DNA from: Ascidia mentula
Lineage: Eukaryota; Chordata; Ascidiacea; Phlebobranchia; Ascidiidae
DNA: 64,000 nt
Reading direction: 5' to 3'
Assembly: GCA_947561715.1 (NCBI GenBank)
Contig: OX387202.1
Span: 14,707,001 to 14,771,000, forward strand
Both the position numbers and the translations under genes were made by a program. Within the stretch, counting starts at the first letter, position 1. Each line of letters starts with the position of its first letter. The notes under the pieces are model-generated. The model did no database searches and was not told the origin of the DNA. It saw nothing but the letters and a program-made list of their open reading frames with translations. Positions 37,976 to 51,800 of this stretch are shown piece by piece.

Positions 37976-40900
37976 ACTCCAACGAAACACTTTAAAAGCC
38001 AAATATACGTGGACTGATGCTGTTTAATTGAGGAATTTGTGATACATAAAAACAACTTTACTTGTATATCGCCTTCCTCGTTGTGATTTTTTTTATATTT
38101 CCTACATTCCGAATATACCTCAATTTTTTATTTGACATCTTTTGACCAAGCGCGATTCCAATTGTACGGATTTTCGCCCTTTTATTCGCGCCAAAAATAA
38201 AACATCATCAAAATATAACATATTCTATATGTACAGCATAGGTTCCCAAATGTGTTGTCCATGCTCACTGGTGCTTTAACATTCTATAAGAGCGTCGGAA
38301 GCTTACAAAATCTTGTGATGTTGAACCCCTTGACACACTGGTATTTTTAACATTCTGTAGCATTCGCTTTTCGAAGAACCCTTAATTTGCAAATTTCGAC
38401 AAATCCGTCTTCGAGTCAGTGGGTCGTCATATAAGATTTTATTAGGTTTTGGATGGCGTGGGAGCAGCTGACGTCATCAAATATATATTTTTTGTCAGGA
38501 ATGAGTACGTCACCACTATGCAGGGATTACATTGGTCCAGACCTACTCAAACGTTTTCGCGTGCAACGTACTTGCGTCCAACTCTATCACAACGATTTAT
38601 TCCTATGTTTAGGCAACGATTTTCAAATGTAGAAACCTGACTTACGTTGCTATTTGACTCCATTTTTCCTAAAATCGTCAATTCTCTTTGTTTAAATTGT
38701 TACGCGATGCCCTTGGAAACTTAAAATGCGACGTACAGTTTGAGAACGTCGGTCTTGGCCAAAAAAGAGCACGCTTCTTTTTTTTTGCTGATGTATAAAT
38801 TAGGATTATGTCAGTCACTTAGTTATTATTAATTACGCCAGGATGACGACTCTGTTGTAGAGACGTAAGCGATAATTGTATGTTTCTTAGGGGTATATAA
38901 AACGTCGATTACGCTGCACCATGAAACTGACAATCCGAATTTGAACAAACTGAACACGTTTCGATAAAAAAATTAGAAGGCAAATCAAAAATAAAGCACG
39001 TTCAAAGAAAATAACAAATAATTTTCTTTTAAAAATCACCGCAAATAATAGGAATAAGCACGGTGTTACAAAAAATTAATAAATCGAGTTGTGTTAAAAA
39101 TTAGTACAACACGAGGATAATTTTGGATTTGGATAAAAAGGATATTTTTTGACAAGATTAAGCGAAAACGTACTGTCGAAATAAAATGCTAGTGCAAGAT
39201 TTCATCAAAATAATTAAAAATTCTTGTTGCCTTAACGTTTTCAGGGACTGTCAAACAAACAAATTGTGTTTTTGTGCTCCCAAGCATTTTCGATTTTGTC
39301 TAAACATGACGCAACATGTCGTCAACCAAAGCATTTACGTGATAACATTTTTCCAATTATTCGATAGATAGTCAATACAAAACAAAGTACAGCACATTTA
39401 TTGATTAGAAAATGCTTGTTTGTCTCACAGTCCAGGTGCAATTCACATGCGTGGGGCATTCGGTTCGACAATGCAGTATTGTTTACCCAATAAAGGCGAA
39501 TAATTGTTGACAATCAAACGAAGAGGTAAACGTTTGGATGTCCAAGTACGATATAAGGGAGGTTACAAAACTCCATTCTATCAGTTGTTTCATCATTTTA
39601 GACATTATTTTTTAGTGTGCTGCAAACAGGGCCACTGTTTCGACCTAATAGGTCTCATCAGTACAAACTATGGCGTGACTTACAACGATTTTGTCAGCTA
39701 ATAGCCAAAAAAAACATTATTTATTGCTTACAGTTTTTAGGTTGTACCTCACTATGCCGTTATCACGAAAAACCACAGGAGAACTTTAAACAACCGCCGG
39801 CCAATGGTGCTTGCATGTACGTCAGTTTCACCGGCGTCGAGGTATCCCATTTTGCTGACACGAGACCACCAATGTGTCAGACTTAATCCCACCAATCCAT
39901 CACAATCGTCTAGCTGCTCATGTGCAGACAAGACGCCTGGGCTGAACTTGTGTACGCTGGGTCGCCTTAGTCACACCGTGGCCCCAAAACCTTGCTGAAT
40001 TGGGCGTGAAGGATTATTTGGTTCGAATGACATTGGCTTTATTGAAACTGTGCGCCCAACGTTACTGTAAACATTCGGTGTTTTTGACTGTGCCAAACTC
40101 GCTTTGCACAGTTATAAATTGGTTTTGTTGGTTGGGGCACTGTCACACGTTTAAAATTACAATTAAAAAGTAACCTCATCAAACAGCATCATAAGTTCTT
40201 ATTCAAATATTGTTACTGTTACAGGTTGTCACAATTGCACTTCACAAAATCCTGCAAAAAATTGTTTTTTATGGGAAAATAATAGCTGCGACCACAAAAA
40301 CACGACGATGACATAATTAAAAAATGTGATCATGTTCAAATGCGTTGTGCTTGCATGAAAAGTTTTCATAAGTACATGAGAAATGCTTGTAGCGCTAATA
40401 ATACATGTTCAAAACATAGCCCATGTGAACCGAAATATCAATTTCTATCATATATTTTAACAGGAAATTTCGGCTATACGAAAGAAGAGACAAGGTCTTT
40501 TTGTAAGGACAAATAACCAAGAAAATCTTATGTGTACAGCATGACTTTTTTGCTGCCATCATGTCATTAAACAGGAAATGCAAATAAAAAAAAACAGAAG
40601 ACTTCAGTCTTACAAAACAGTTACAAATTTTTAAACAATGCCAGATGTGATGTCACAACAAGTCATTTCGTGCACATATTAGGAAGGCATTCCTAGAACT
40701 TGTCCAACTAAACAACTCGACACAGTTGCTCACCACGGCACGTAGACTGTTCCAGCACGGCGGAAAAAACAAGAAAACCATGCAATATCGAATTTCGAGT
40801 GCAAGTTAATTGCAAGAAACACTGATTTCGCGATAATTCCTTCTTTTCATCATCGCGCAAAGACGCACGTGCTACAGTCAGCGCACTTACGTAACAAAAG

Positions 40901-41490
40901 CCTTTGTTGATTTTGCACAGCCACGTCAGAGACGGAGAACACGTGACTTCAGCTACAAGTTCAAGAAGCATCGACGCAGTTGTTTCAAATTTTTTGGCGG
41001 AAAAAATCTAGCAAAGTACTTGCGCTTTAGTGACATCTAACGGTCTTTTTTGTTTTTTTGACAGCATCAGGACATGAACCCAGAACGCTTGTGCATTTAA
41101 CATTTTGCGCCTGTACGACATCTAGCGGAATGATATCGTTTGTATGCTGCGTCTTTGTTGGCTTACCCGACTAGTTCCGCTACAACCTAAATTCTGTATA
41201 AAAATACAGGCCTAAAACTTTAAAACCTGTTTTTTCTCTGTACACTTTCAGTACTAAACATTTGTTATTGTTTCTCCAACGACTATAGGGACGAAACAAA
41301 CTTCTTTAAAACCATAGAACATGGATCATGTATATTATGTCAATATGTCAATATAACACTTCCCACTGATTTTCTTTGCACCAATGACGAAGTAAACGTG
41401 TATCAGCAGACTAAGTTCATTGAGGGATAAATTATACTTACTGACCTGCGTTTCTCTAACCTTTGCGACAGCGGTAATTTACCATGAAAA
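37976..41490. other. Gene-poor region downstream of peptide gene B
   Basis: Mostly AT-rich. It contains the 3' UTR of gene B, one dispersed element (39622), a GC-richer open stretch at about 39735-39883 preceded by an acceptor-like CTTACAGTTTTTAG, and a minus-strand frame at 40971-40905 with C-x7-C-x6-C spacing followed by GTAAGT. Neither of the last two can be built into a gene from the sequence alone. Confidence 0.4.
39622..39700 (+). repeat. Dispersed short element, copy 7
   Basis: GCCACTGTTTCGACCTAATA, then GGTCTCATCAGTACAAAC, then GGCGTGACTTACAACGATTT matches the 22438 and 60562 copies along its length. Confidence 0.65.
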
Positions 41491-41763
41491 ATGTTGTCCG
41501 GTTGTCGTTCCTATTCTGGCCCTGCACATAGCAAACAAACGATATTTGTTTTTGTATATTTTGTAGTGGCACTATTAATCCTTTTATTTGCCTCTACCGT
41601 GCTCTGTCTAACGGCGTGGAAAATTACCGCCGTCGCAAAAGTTCAAGAAAAGCAGGTCAATGAGTTTGATAACGGCGTGGATCTGAGGAAATTGGCGTTT
41701 TGGTTTAGATGGATTTGGCTCGGGTTGCAAACTTATCACCTCATTTTAAGTACAATCGGTTGA
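41491..41763 (+). CDS. Possible small membrane protein (unproven ORF)
   Basis: A single-exon frame of 90 aa with one strong hydrophobic segment at about 17-46 (FVYFVVALLILLFASTVLC within it), a charged stretch (KVQEKQVNEFDNGVDLRK) and an aromatic tail (FWFRWIWLGL). The start lies in AAAAATGTTG, a weak context, and another ATG eight bases upstream in a different frame would precede it. No family is recognised. It lies about 1 kb before the PPP1R16-type gene on the same strand and could be part of a 5' UTR or chance. Confidence 0.25.
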   Translation: MLSGCRSYSGPAHSKQTIFVFVYFVVALLILLFASTVLCLTAWKITAVAKVQEKQVNEFDNGVDLRKLAFWFRWIWLGLQTYHLILSTIG

Positions 41764-42828
41764 GGTAAACAACTAAGGTTTTAACGGGCTCATGCCATTT
41801 TGCCTTGTGTATACATTGTTCGTTTATATTGCATACATTGGCGCAAACTAAAATCAAAGAATTAAAGTTGTTCTTGGCGGCCTTGAAAACTAACAAAAGC
41901 CTCAAACTTCACCAAAATAACAATTGGTGCAGAGCTCGCCCCAAAACATGTGCCGTGTGCACTCACGCGTGCAATGTTTACAACTACGTCACGATCTTTC
42001 TTCCTTTTTGTCTCAGTTGGGCGGAAGGTAAAACGACGTGAAGAATTCTGGCATTTGTTTTGCTCGGTGTTGAGAGACGAGCTGCTGCAATTTGTTTGTT
42101 GTTATTTAGCTGCCCGTATTAGGCGTTGCGTGCATGGTGTTGCGTGTTTTTTTTTACAAAGATTGGTCACGCATTTGCTAGACAATGGTGGTATTTTGCG
42201 TTGTTGAGTGTTCTTGTTTTGAAAAAGGGTGTTAATGTTGTGATATAGGCTAATTACTATCTAAAGCTTTAGTGCCATATTCAAAACCATTTTGCTTTTT
42301 GTAGTGGTGTTTCTTAATGAAAATTTTAAAATTTAAATTGCAAAACGTTGTAAAGTCAATGGTGTTTTGAAATATCACACATTCTTAATGCTAAAGACAT
42401 ATTGTGCTTGTCTGTATTACTGTATTTGGTTAATTAAAGTTGGTTTGGCATGTCATATACTGACGGTAATATCTGCAGATAAATTTTCCACTAGCTAAAC
42501 AATGGAAAATGCTGCGGTAAACGTCACTGGACAGTAAAGCTAATATTTGGCATACAGGATCGCTATGCAAATATTAACTGAGGCATTGTGTCTGCCGCCT
42601 TTGAATAATTATACTGATAAAACTTCATAATTGTTAAACATGTTCTTGCTGAAGTGTTTATTCAATGCTTACTGGTGTGTATTTTATAATTATCAAGCGA
42701 TACAACCCTAAATGTGTGCATGCAAATACTGTTGATGTAATGCACTTTTTTACCACCATTTTCATTTTTTTTTGACAGTATTCAGGCTTTGTGTTTTTTA
42801 CTTTTTAAATTAAACGTTAATATGCAAC

Positions 42829-45800
42829 ATGGCTAGCCACTCCGCTTTGGTAGCTGAACTGACAGTTGTTAATGGAATGTCGACCGATGAAAGGTATGAA
42901 CAAGTAACCAAATATATGAATTTTTCCAAAAGAGCTCTTGAGTTCATTGAAAGTTATTGAACAGCAACAAAATGAACATTGTGGATACCGAAAAATCTAA
43001 TAGCAATTTTTTATTTTTCAAAAAAATTTTTGTCTTATTTGCCGCATAACATTATACTTTATGGATAGTTGTGAGAACTCTGGCATTTTGTGACTCTGGC
43101 AAACTAGCTGTGTTGTACCAATAGGTTGTTTACTGTTTCCTGCCTAATGGCTTTAGTCACCAATTTTATGTGATGGTTTAATAGCAATGCCATGACCACA
43201 AAATTATTTTGTTTATAAAAGCTGGCCTTATGAATTGGATACTAATGTTGGTTAAAAGTTGTGCATCTTTGATTTTGGCTGATGCTACATATTTTTTAAT
43301 TACTGTGTTAAATATGCATTAAGATTGTTAAGAAGTTAGTTATTAAATCTTAGATTGAAACCTTAGCAAGTGCAGCACTCCATATAAAATACTGGATAAA
43401 GTGTACTCAACTAATCAGTATAGTTGAAAATGTTACACATTAAAAAAAAGTGTCGATGAAGAATGAAAAATGTCATCTTATGTTGTAATTAAAACATGTT
43501 GCTTTGCACAGACTACAACATGCCCAAAGGAGAAGGGCTGAACAAGTTCGAAAGTGGAACGAATATGATCGATCACACAATCATACAAACAACAATGTGA
43601 CCAGGAAAAGACGCATTAAGTTTGGTGACTGTATCACACTTTTAGAGGCTGCAGCACGGAACGACTATAATGAGGGTATGTTTTTAGGTACAAAGGTGAC
43701 TAGTATGGGTAAAGCATAGCTGTGAATCATTTACAATACACACAAAGTATGGCATTGAACTAGTTGTATGCATAGGCGTCGATTTTTTAACGTTTTGTAA
43801 AATGTTAAGGGTGACTTTTCCAGGTTTTAGAAACATGCAAAAAACATTTTGTCAGTCGTATCGCCCTAAACATAGGCAGACGACGCGAATTCCGTTTCGT
43901 GTCACTCTGTTAAGTAACAATCCACGAGACACTTGCGTTTGTCCTGATTGTGACGGTGACAATACAGGTTAACGCATTGTATAATATATGTGTTTTTTCT
44001 AGCAATAATTTTTAATTTAAACGAAATCCAGGGGTGACAATACACACGTTGTCACCCCTGTTTGTTTGTGAGGGGTGACATGTCACCCCTATATCAACGC
44101 CTATGGTTGTATGTACACATGTCATTTTTTCCATGATCAAAGGGATGTGTATTTAAATAATTATTTTGTTTTGTTGATTAGTGCGAAAACTATTGGGCGA
44201 AAAGGTGAACCCCAATGAAGCAAATGATGATGGACTGACAGCCCTCCACCAGGTAACAATACACTCTGATATTTGTACACAGTAACAATTTACACAGAAT
44301 CTAAACAAAAAAACATTTTAACAGGCATGCATTGACAATTTTGAGGAAATTGTGAAACTTCTGCTGGACAATGGTGCAAACGTTAATGCAGTGGACAGTG
44401 AATTTTGGACGCCTCTGCATGCTGCATGCACCTGTGGGCATACAAACATTGCAAGCATTCTCGTGAAAAGGTATTGCAACTGCAGCTGTCACTCAATGAC
44501 TTCACAATTGCTATTATGATGTCACTGAATCATCTTTCACCATGCAATACATTAGTACTTAATTTCCCAATGATCATATTGTATACTTTTTTTTTCTATC
44601 ATGTGTTTTTCTTTCGTTTGAAGGGCGAAGACTGTGTTATGTAGAACGAGATAGTGCTTGGGTTGCAAATTTTCGAAAATTAACTTTCACTTTTGTAAGT
44701 TGAACAGTCGCCCTTGCACTCACAGCCTCGTTTCCCGAGACAACATAAAACCTTCATTGACACAGTTGGCCATATAAATGCCAAAAGCACACATCAGTGG
44801 CAATAACATGTTGTTTTTAATCCAAAGTTAAAGCTGCTTAATGCGTCAATAAGACCCATTGAGAGAGCCATGTTGTGTATGTACTTGTACTAGTACATAA
44901 CAGCTGACATTACATGTGTGCAGAAATGCCAATCTGCTTGCTTTGAATGCTGACAACAACATGCCATACGATATATGTGAAGAGGATGATACGCTGGAAT
45001 ACATTGAACTGGCCATGGCCGAACAAGGTTGGTTAGAGGTCATTAAAATTGGCCGTGTATTCTTCATATTCTGCTAATTGTGCATGTGTTATCATTAGTT
45101 GTGATGTTGTAATGGCAGTCTTATAAACAAACAACCCATATGATCAACAGATGACAAATAGAATCAAGCAACTTTAACATAAACAACTTCTACAGCATAG
45201 CAGTTTCAATTTGTTTATGTATTTTTGAAGATGTTTCAAAATTTTACTTTTGCTTCTGTTGCCCAGTGCAGATTTTTTTCATTCAGTTCCGGTTGTATAA
45301 AATGGTAATATAAGTGGTGGTTGAGAAACAGCAATTTAAACTCGCATGCCACATTAAGTCAATCATCATGATGTCAATGTTTGCGAAGTATATACTTTGA
45401 CTGTGTACCATACTTTGTTAAACATGGTATAATTGGCTATAAACTGTTTGCCTAACTGCCATGTGAAACTGCAAACTAAATGCTGTATAAACCTTTACTG
45501 CAAATATTTGGACATTGACATAGACATCTCGGAAGAGATTTTCGCTTCCTTAAGCGTAACGTAAGCTTTTGGTTTGTGTGTAAGCCACCATGGCATCCAA
45601 GCACTGAAACTCAGCCATGGGGAAAACCTCAAATGCTTAGGAAGTCAATTGTGATCTGTTAGCGCAGTTGTTGTGGTAAAAAGTAAGAATACGTGAAACT
45701 GGGTATACACAGAACACACTTGCAGTAATATCTTGTTTTCTGCACCAGCACAAAAAACTTAACCTTTTTTAAGATATTACAACCATCATTCAAAATCTGA

Positions 45801-48800
45801 CAAACCCAAATAAACAAATATCCACAATATGTTTTGTTTTGTCATTAGTTATTTCATCAAAAAATACCAGTTTTTGTGATGCCCAATAAATTGATGGATC
45901 AAATTTTTTTGGATATTTTAAACCATACATTTACTGTAGCGCATAAACAATCACATTCCTTGTAGACCTGGCAACTGGTTAAGGCCATTGTTAGGCATTC
46001 GACTGTAATGAGCAACTTACAGGGTTAATTGGACCTGAAAGAAAAGGTTTTGTCTTGGCAGAACAAAGTATGTTGGCTGTTTCAACTTGCTGACACCTGT
46101 GTACAATTGTGCATTTATCTTTAGGTAACTATGTAGGCCAAGGTGTGTTTCATGTCTTACTCATATAATCCAGGACATTCCTTTAAATAGTTTATGATGT
46201 AGCAAAACCTAAAATATCTTTTTTTCTGTGTCGCGTTTGGGTTTGCTTCAGGCAGTTTTATTCGCTCATTTGAGGCCTTTCATCATCAGTTTAAACTCTT
46301 TCAAAGCTTACTCTTTTCCCCATTTGCACCAAATAGGGTCTAATTGGACGTTTGTTTATAACACAAAACTGTAATGACATGGTTGAACAAATCGTCTTTG
46401 ATGGTTGAAATCCTAAAATGGAGATTCATTTTGTGTGTGTTTTTGACAATCTCTATTTGTGCAAAAGTCGAACTTTTCTTGAAATTTGAGATGCCAAGTG
46501 AAACGTATGTAACAAAAGGGTGTCAATTCACACAAAAATGTTTTTTTAATTTTTAAACTAAAGCTTATTGTGTGATTTTGCAAATGTAAAAATCCCTTTG
46601 TTGAACTAATAAAAGCTAAAAGACACATATTTCAATATTTCAACGTTTTAAAACCACCACATGCCTGTATGACTGTGTAGAAAACATCAATTTACGTGTG
46701 ATGAATTTATACCAGATTGCATGCTTTTAAAAAAAATATGTCACCTCTCTAAATTCCTTCATACAACTGTAGTGTGACCTGAACGAGGAAATGGAACGTA
46801 ATTGCGTTACCATCTGGTAAGCGGTCGTTGACGCAATGCTTATTGCTGACTAATTTTTAGATGTCTCATAGCACAGATGAAATCAAAATAACAAGCGGTC
46901 GAGACAAGTGTGTTACATTTCATGGTAACCCTTTCTAAATCCACAGTTCACATAAAATGCTGATTAAAATACTTTTTATAGCGAGTCTCAGAGAACCTTT
47001 TTTCAGCATTCAGTACATTTATATCTATTACTCATTGTCCATTGCTGGAGCTGCCTTACGGTAATTACTCATTGTCCGTATGCAGGCCATTTTTTGCTAT
47101 TGCACCAGATTAAATTTAAAAAGGAATTAAAAAACATTTGTTTGACTTTTTAAATCCAATTTGATTTATCAGTTTCAAGTAATTTATTGCACTAACAATC
47201 ACTGTGCTACACAATATGACAAGCATGTTTGTCGAACAAACCGCTAAAACAATGACCAACTTGTGATCACATATTCATGTATTAGCTTATGAGGGAGTGG
47301 CGTGACAGTACGTACACATTTAACGATTTTAATCTGTACCACAATATTTGTTAAATTTGGAAGCTTACACAGCTTCCGTATAAATAAAGAAAGCAAATAT
47401 TCGGTTTTAAATAATGACCAAAGACAGGAAGTTGGTTTCACCAGGTTTGTTTCATTTTGTGTCAGTTTCAAATGTTTATTGGAATTCTTATAGATGAACA
47501 TTGTGCAGAAATGCTTTGTGATTATTTTTCCCCCACAGCAAATTGCATGCAGTTTCACCAATATCTTGAGACAGAAATGGTTAAATGGCTGTGACAGGAC
47601 TAAACCAGTGCATTGTACATAAAGACCAAACACAAACCCACACAGCTCTATTATAGTCTTCCACACAAAACAGCACAATTCTACTGTGATCATTTTAAAC
47701 ATGGTTCAATTTGTTTCTGAATTTTGCTTGTAGAGATAATTAATGTTTTACAAAGCTTTGCAGCAGTTCTTTACCCACTTTGTCCATTATTTGCAGGTAT
47801 AACGCAGGAGCAGATAAATACAGCACGGTCAGCCAAGGAACAGGAAATTCTGAAGGAAGTCACTAAGCAACATGAGTGTGGTTGTGACATCACAAAGCGA
47901 GATAAAGAGGGAGCAACTGTGGTGAGTAACGTCAACTATGTGCAGGTGTTTTGCCCGAAATTCAAGGAAGTGGACTTAATGGTTAGAGTCCTGCTTTGTT
48001 GCCCTACTTTTATTGGTAGTATCATGTTTTACATAGTTTCTGGGCTGGTTTTATGTTGTTGTAGGTATGAAATTAAGCTCTAGCAATAAAATGAAACCGT
48101 ACAAAAAATATGCTTTGTATGACCTGCTATCTCTTCTAACCAAGAAGTAAATAATTCTTACATCACGTCTTTCACCAGTCAGCTGTGTGACATTAATCAG
48201 TTTCTATGTTATGGTGAATCATCCGCACTGTCTTCTGATGATGCCTGTTGTGAATTCCCTTGGCTACCCATATAGGACCACATGCAAACAGTATACGCAA
48301 AGTTGTACCCCCATGTCACCCCATGTATTATGTTAACCATGCTCGTCTTGCCATGCTGGGTGTGATGACATGATGAAATGTTTGGGTGTTCTGATGATGT
48401 CATTTTCCACGCTTGAGTGAAATTTCCAAACAAATATTCATTTTGTGTATTTCGGTCTGTGGTTCCCAAACTGTGGCTCATGAAAATGTTTTCAGTGGGC
48501 CACAATGCTATTTAAATAGATTGAAAACGGCCCTGCTGTTTAGAGAGACCAAAAAAGGTCACTGCCAAGATTTTGTTTAGGTCCGGCTCTGGTGGTGGGC
48601 CACAAGTCATAAAAAAATTTTGGGCCACTGTTTTAGCTCAACATGTTATTAATAGACAATTGTCTTGGCTTTAAGACAGTCTAACAATAAAGCCGTAACA
48701 TCTGGCGAAATACATGAATTTGAAACACACATAATCTCATTAAATGCAGTAAAAATCACATTTGAGAAATTGTTATCACTGCAATTGTCGTTAGCATTAG

Positions 48801-51800
48801 CACATAGTCTACAAAAGCATTTTGTGCTTTGTGACCTGTTTGGAATTTTGTTTAGGTAGAGCCTGAAACGTATACACACATAAGTGACGTCTGTTCGAAT
48901 GCATTTCAACACAGAATAACTTCTCAGTTGCCATAATTTTGACATTCAATCGACACGGCCACCCATAGTGAGCACCAAGACCATTGTAACTTTAAAAATT
49001 TGTGGGAGTAGAGTTAAAAACGCAGGATTTTGAGGAAATCTCGCCCGTATTTTTCTTCATTGTAGATTCCCCACAGGGGTCACATGCTTTCAAGGTCACC
49101 TGCTTGTGTTTATTCCCGTTTGGCATGATCAATTATTCAACAAAACTATTTAAGTGTTACAAGTAGCACATAGTCCCTTTACCCAGATTAATGTATTTGT
49201 AATCTGATTACGTCCCTTATTGCCATAATGCGATGCTTGGTGATTATACAAAATGCTGAGTTTCAAAATGTGTTGTAAATAATTTATTTCCTTACTTCAA
49301 ATTGCAAAAAAAGGCTGTTTCAGGCATTCATGCAACCCAACTGGATTTTTTTCCCAAAAATTGGTGCGACTGTATTTTAGTTTTTTTTTTTTAAATAACA
49401 TGAACTACAACTTGTTTGCCACCAAAATTGATAACTTTCCCAGTTGCTGTGGTGTGACATGTTTGTCATGACAAAAGATAAGCTCATGCATTGTGTAATT
49501 TCCTATTTCTGCCATATATGCACCAACCGCCTGTACTGCATCCAGCACGGGGGGAAGTCACTGATAATAGACATAAAACATAAATCTTCACACTCTGTAT
49601 TAAACTTTTATATTTTTTGCAGCTACATGTTGCTGCTGCTAATGGATACCTGGATCTGACAAGATACTTTTTGCTTCACACAGTCGACCCCAATATTCAA
49701 GACCATGATGGTTGGACTCCGTTACACGCAGCTGCTTGTTGGTGTCAGGTAAAGGAGCAGTGTTCTGTTATAAATAGATGGTGAATGCTTTAAACAGCAA
49801 CTTTACAATACTGCTGTTGGTACTTGTCCATTAAGTAAGTTATTTATTCCAAATAATACTATCTGGGATCATTTGTATGTGAAAAGATCGTAATATTGGT
49901 TGTATAAAATTTTAAATACATGTTTGTTTGTCTTTGGCTTTCTTGAATTAATAACAGTGAAGCAACTGCACAATCAGCACTGCAGTAGTATAGGTTACAT
50001 GTAGTTTAGATTTAATCCTAACAGAATTTCAGGCATAAACTGAACATCTATGTGAAAATTGCCTATCTGTGACTTATTTCTTCTTGCTTTAGATGTTGTT
50101 TCTGTACTTGAGAAGTAATACCACAATTTTTTCTGAATATTTATATCTTGTGTGGTTTTAGCTGGAAGTTGTAGAGATTCTGGGAGTGGAATTCGGAGCC
50201 GATCCATCGATTAAGAATAATTTGGGTGAAATTCCATCAGGTACTTGTGTGTATACCGAGTTAGCATTAATGCATTTTGCATGTCCGTAAGGTCAGCAAT
50301 CCTAATGTATTGATATCTATTGACTGTCTGAAAAAATAAAAAAAAAAATAAAAAAAAGTCCAAACATTCTTGTTCCTGGGTTCTTACTCCATAAACCCTT
50401 CCTCCATCCATCGGAATGCTTCTTTGCTTGTTCAACTTAATAAAATTAAGGGTGCTTCAACCTTGATTGGATACTTCCGCCAAGTTGAAGTTTGGGTGTT
50501 GTGGTTAAAATGCAGCCGAGTGCCCTCATAAATGTCCTACTTACTGAAATGGTGATTCAAACAATTGTTGTCAAGTGTTGCAAATTCAACAAACATTCCC
50601 CTAACAGTGCAACTGCATTCATGCTGTCACATATTCATTGGAATACATTGGCTTTTTGTTTGTTGTTGTAAATGTCAGTTTAGTAATAATGGAATAAAAC
50701 GTACAAATGTAAATGGTTTTATATTGACAAGAACTGTCCTTGATAAATGTAGATAATTTTAAATTTAAGGACTGTCCTTCTGGTATAAAATTTATGTATT
50801 TTTTTGCTTGCAACTGACGTTTTGTCTGCAATTTGGCGATACTTCTTCAGAGTTATGAAGCAGCAATTAACCATGTACACACGACAAACTTAAATATTTT
50901 GTGTTTTCTTGTAAAAAGTTGCAAATGATTGGGCCTGAAAGACCCTTAGTCCCTTCCATGCATTTAAATTTAAACAAATTGGGTAAAATTTTCTTTCTTA
51001 TATTTGCACATAACAAGCAAAGAAAATTCCTAGTCTACTGGAAACGCAATTTCCCTTGGTGTAAAAACATTTACCAGAATTTGCATGCGATTTTAATTTG
51101 GATCCTTTTGGAAGTGATACCTATTTCAGTTAGAGGATTTAACTAACAAAGAAAGCAATCTAGGTTCAATAGGTTGCTGTAAATTTTTTCCTTGGATTGT
51201 CATTTGTCAACAATATTTCTATATTTATGTTATGGAAATTACGCAACGTAATATTTCTTTGTTGTGGTAAACTACAAACAGGCCTCTACACATTCTGTTT
51301 TTATCAAACCTAATTCATTTGATTGTTTTGGGTACATTTAATTTATTAAAACTGTTGATTTCATCAGATGTCACGGAGGATGATGAAATTAAAAACCTAT
51401 TGACAAAGCTAAAATCACAGAAAGACCGGAAGAAAACGAAGCTGTTGTTCCGACGTGCTCCTTCAGGCAGTACAAGAGTTTCTGGAATTAGAGGGTAGGG
51501 TTTCATGTTATCATATAAAATAAAATGTGGAAATAAATAAAAAAATATAGTTTTTTGTTGACCAAGGGATTTACAGCATCTTCAAGGGTTTCACAATATC
51601 ATGTTAAATAAATAAATATATAAAAAAGAATCTGAAAACAATTTTCGATATAATTCTTAGTCCTCTAGCGAATTCACAGCAACCTAAACTTTAAAATTAT
51701 TGCATACTAAACCCGTTGAAGATTTAAAAACAGACAGATCACTTCCTTATTGTAGACAAGAAATATGTTGGTGTCATATAGTCATACTGCTTATATGTAG

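Noticed and set aside
47244-47702. 152-codon minus-strand frame in a PPP1R16-type intron
   Set aside because: Composition is that of AT-rich random sequence (Phe, Leu, Ile, Cys, Lys), with no motif and no splice context.
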